From Miltoncostaeales bacterium (GTDB lineage: Bacteria; Actinomycetota; Thermoleophilia; Miltoncostaeales; Miltoncostaeaceae): a DNA stretch of 16,341 nucleotides. Where the stretch lies: assembly GCA_030829765.1 (NCBI GenBank), contig JAUROO010000098.1:1-16341 (forward strand), in the 5' to 3' direction. Below, in pieces: positions 16,234-16,341 of this stretch (the first letter of the stretch is position 1; each line of letters begins with the position of its first letter). Made by a program: the position numbers and the translations under genes. The notes beneath the pieces are model-generated. The model had not been told where the DNA came from. It made no database searches and saw only the letters and a list, made by a program, of their open reading frames with translations.

Positions 16234-16341
16234 GTGCGTAAGGAAACGACACCCGCCCCACGCCTACCCGGTAATGACCACGACCTCGACACCGTCGTCG
16301 CGGAGTACTGGGAACCGGTGCTGCAATGGATCCGTTCCACC
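16234..16341 (+). CDS. Probable ECF-type sigma factor, first 36 codons, cut by the right edge
   Basis: From GTG 16234 an open frame runs to the edge, reading (M)RKETTPAPRLPGNDHDLD and then TVVAEYWEPVLQWIRST. The second part resembles the start of sigma region 2 in ECF or other small sigma-70-family factors, where an aromatic/charged helix of the form 'xxYxxxVLRWxR' is usual. The call rests on these few residues and the position of the segment about 20 codons in. No Shine-Dalgarno precedes the GTG; the -10 box at 16219 supports a leaderless start. An unrelated helical protein is possible. Confidence 0.45.
   Translation, partial: MRKETTPAPRLPGNDHDLDTVVAEYWEPVLQWIRST

Overview
This window is GC-rich bacterial DNA, about 70% GC by eye. 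It looks like a chromosomal segment from an actinobacterium (Actinomycetota). The evidence is GC-rich codon use, a GTG start, a CIRCE-type heat-shock operator in front of groES-groEL, Tat-dependent secretion, several starts with no Shine-Dalgarno, and an Asp/Ala/Arg-rich proteome. A deep-branching lineage such as Thermoleophilia would fit, but that is a guess from general style. No rRNA, tRNA, CRISPR array, transposase or phage gene was seen.

Layout. (1) 1-1351, minus strand: groES followed by the first 300 codons of groEL (cut by the left edge), with a perfect 9-9-9 CIRCE-like operator and a recognisable promoter. (2) 1501-3634, plus strand: a two-gene operon for a membrane-associated FAD sugar/alcohol dehydrogenase. 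It encodes a small Tat lipoprotein subunit and a GMC catalytic subunit that carries the four-cysteine 3Fe-4S motif of bacterial FAD-glucose dehydrogenase; the usual cytochrome c subunit is absent. (3) 3742-10869, plus strand: one giant secreted protein of 2375 residues, with Ig/DUF11-like and PKD-like modules followed by about 1350 residues of beta-strand-rich repeats. (4) 10866-12910, minus strand: an OmpR-type response regulator and a histidine kinase whose stop codon shares a CTAG palindrome with the giant gene. (5) 13033-15694, plus strand: five overlapping genes, divergent from the two-component system. They encode two membrane-anchored proteins with extremely Asp/His-rich or Asp-rich tails, a third small membrane-anchored coiled-coil protein, an ApbE-type FMN transferase and a five-helix ferric-reductase-like haem b protein. 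(6) 15704-16072, minus strand: an unrecognised 122-residue protein. (7) 16234 to the right edge, plus strand: the start of a probable ECF-type sigma factor.

How the genes may work together. The most distinctive unit is region 5 with the divergent two-component system. Haem-b transmembrane electron transfer, a flavin-attachment enzyme and acidic, potentially metal-binding surface tails are encoded in one translationally coupled operon. A 22-bp-spaced direct repeat between the operon and the regulator is a plausible binding site. I infer a membrane redox/metal-handling system controlled by the adjacent kinase and regulator; the sequence does not prove it. Several genes (1516, 3742, 12910, 13033, 16234) have a TANNNT-like -10 box 6 or 9 nt before the start codon, which suggests leaderless transcripts.
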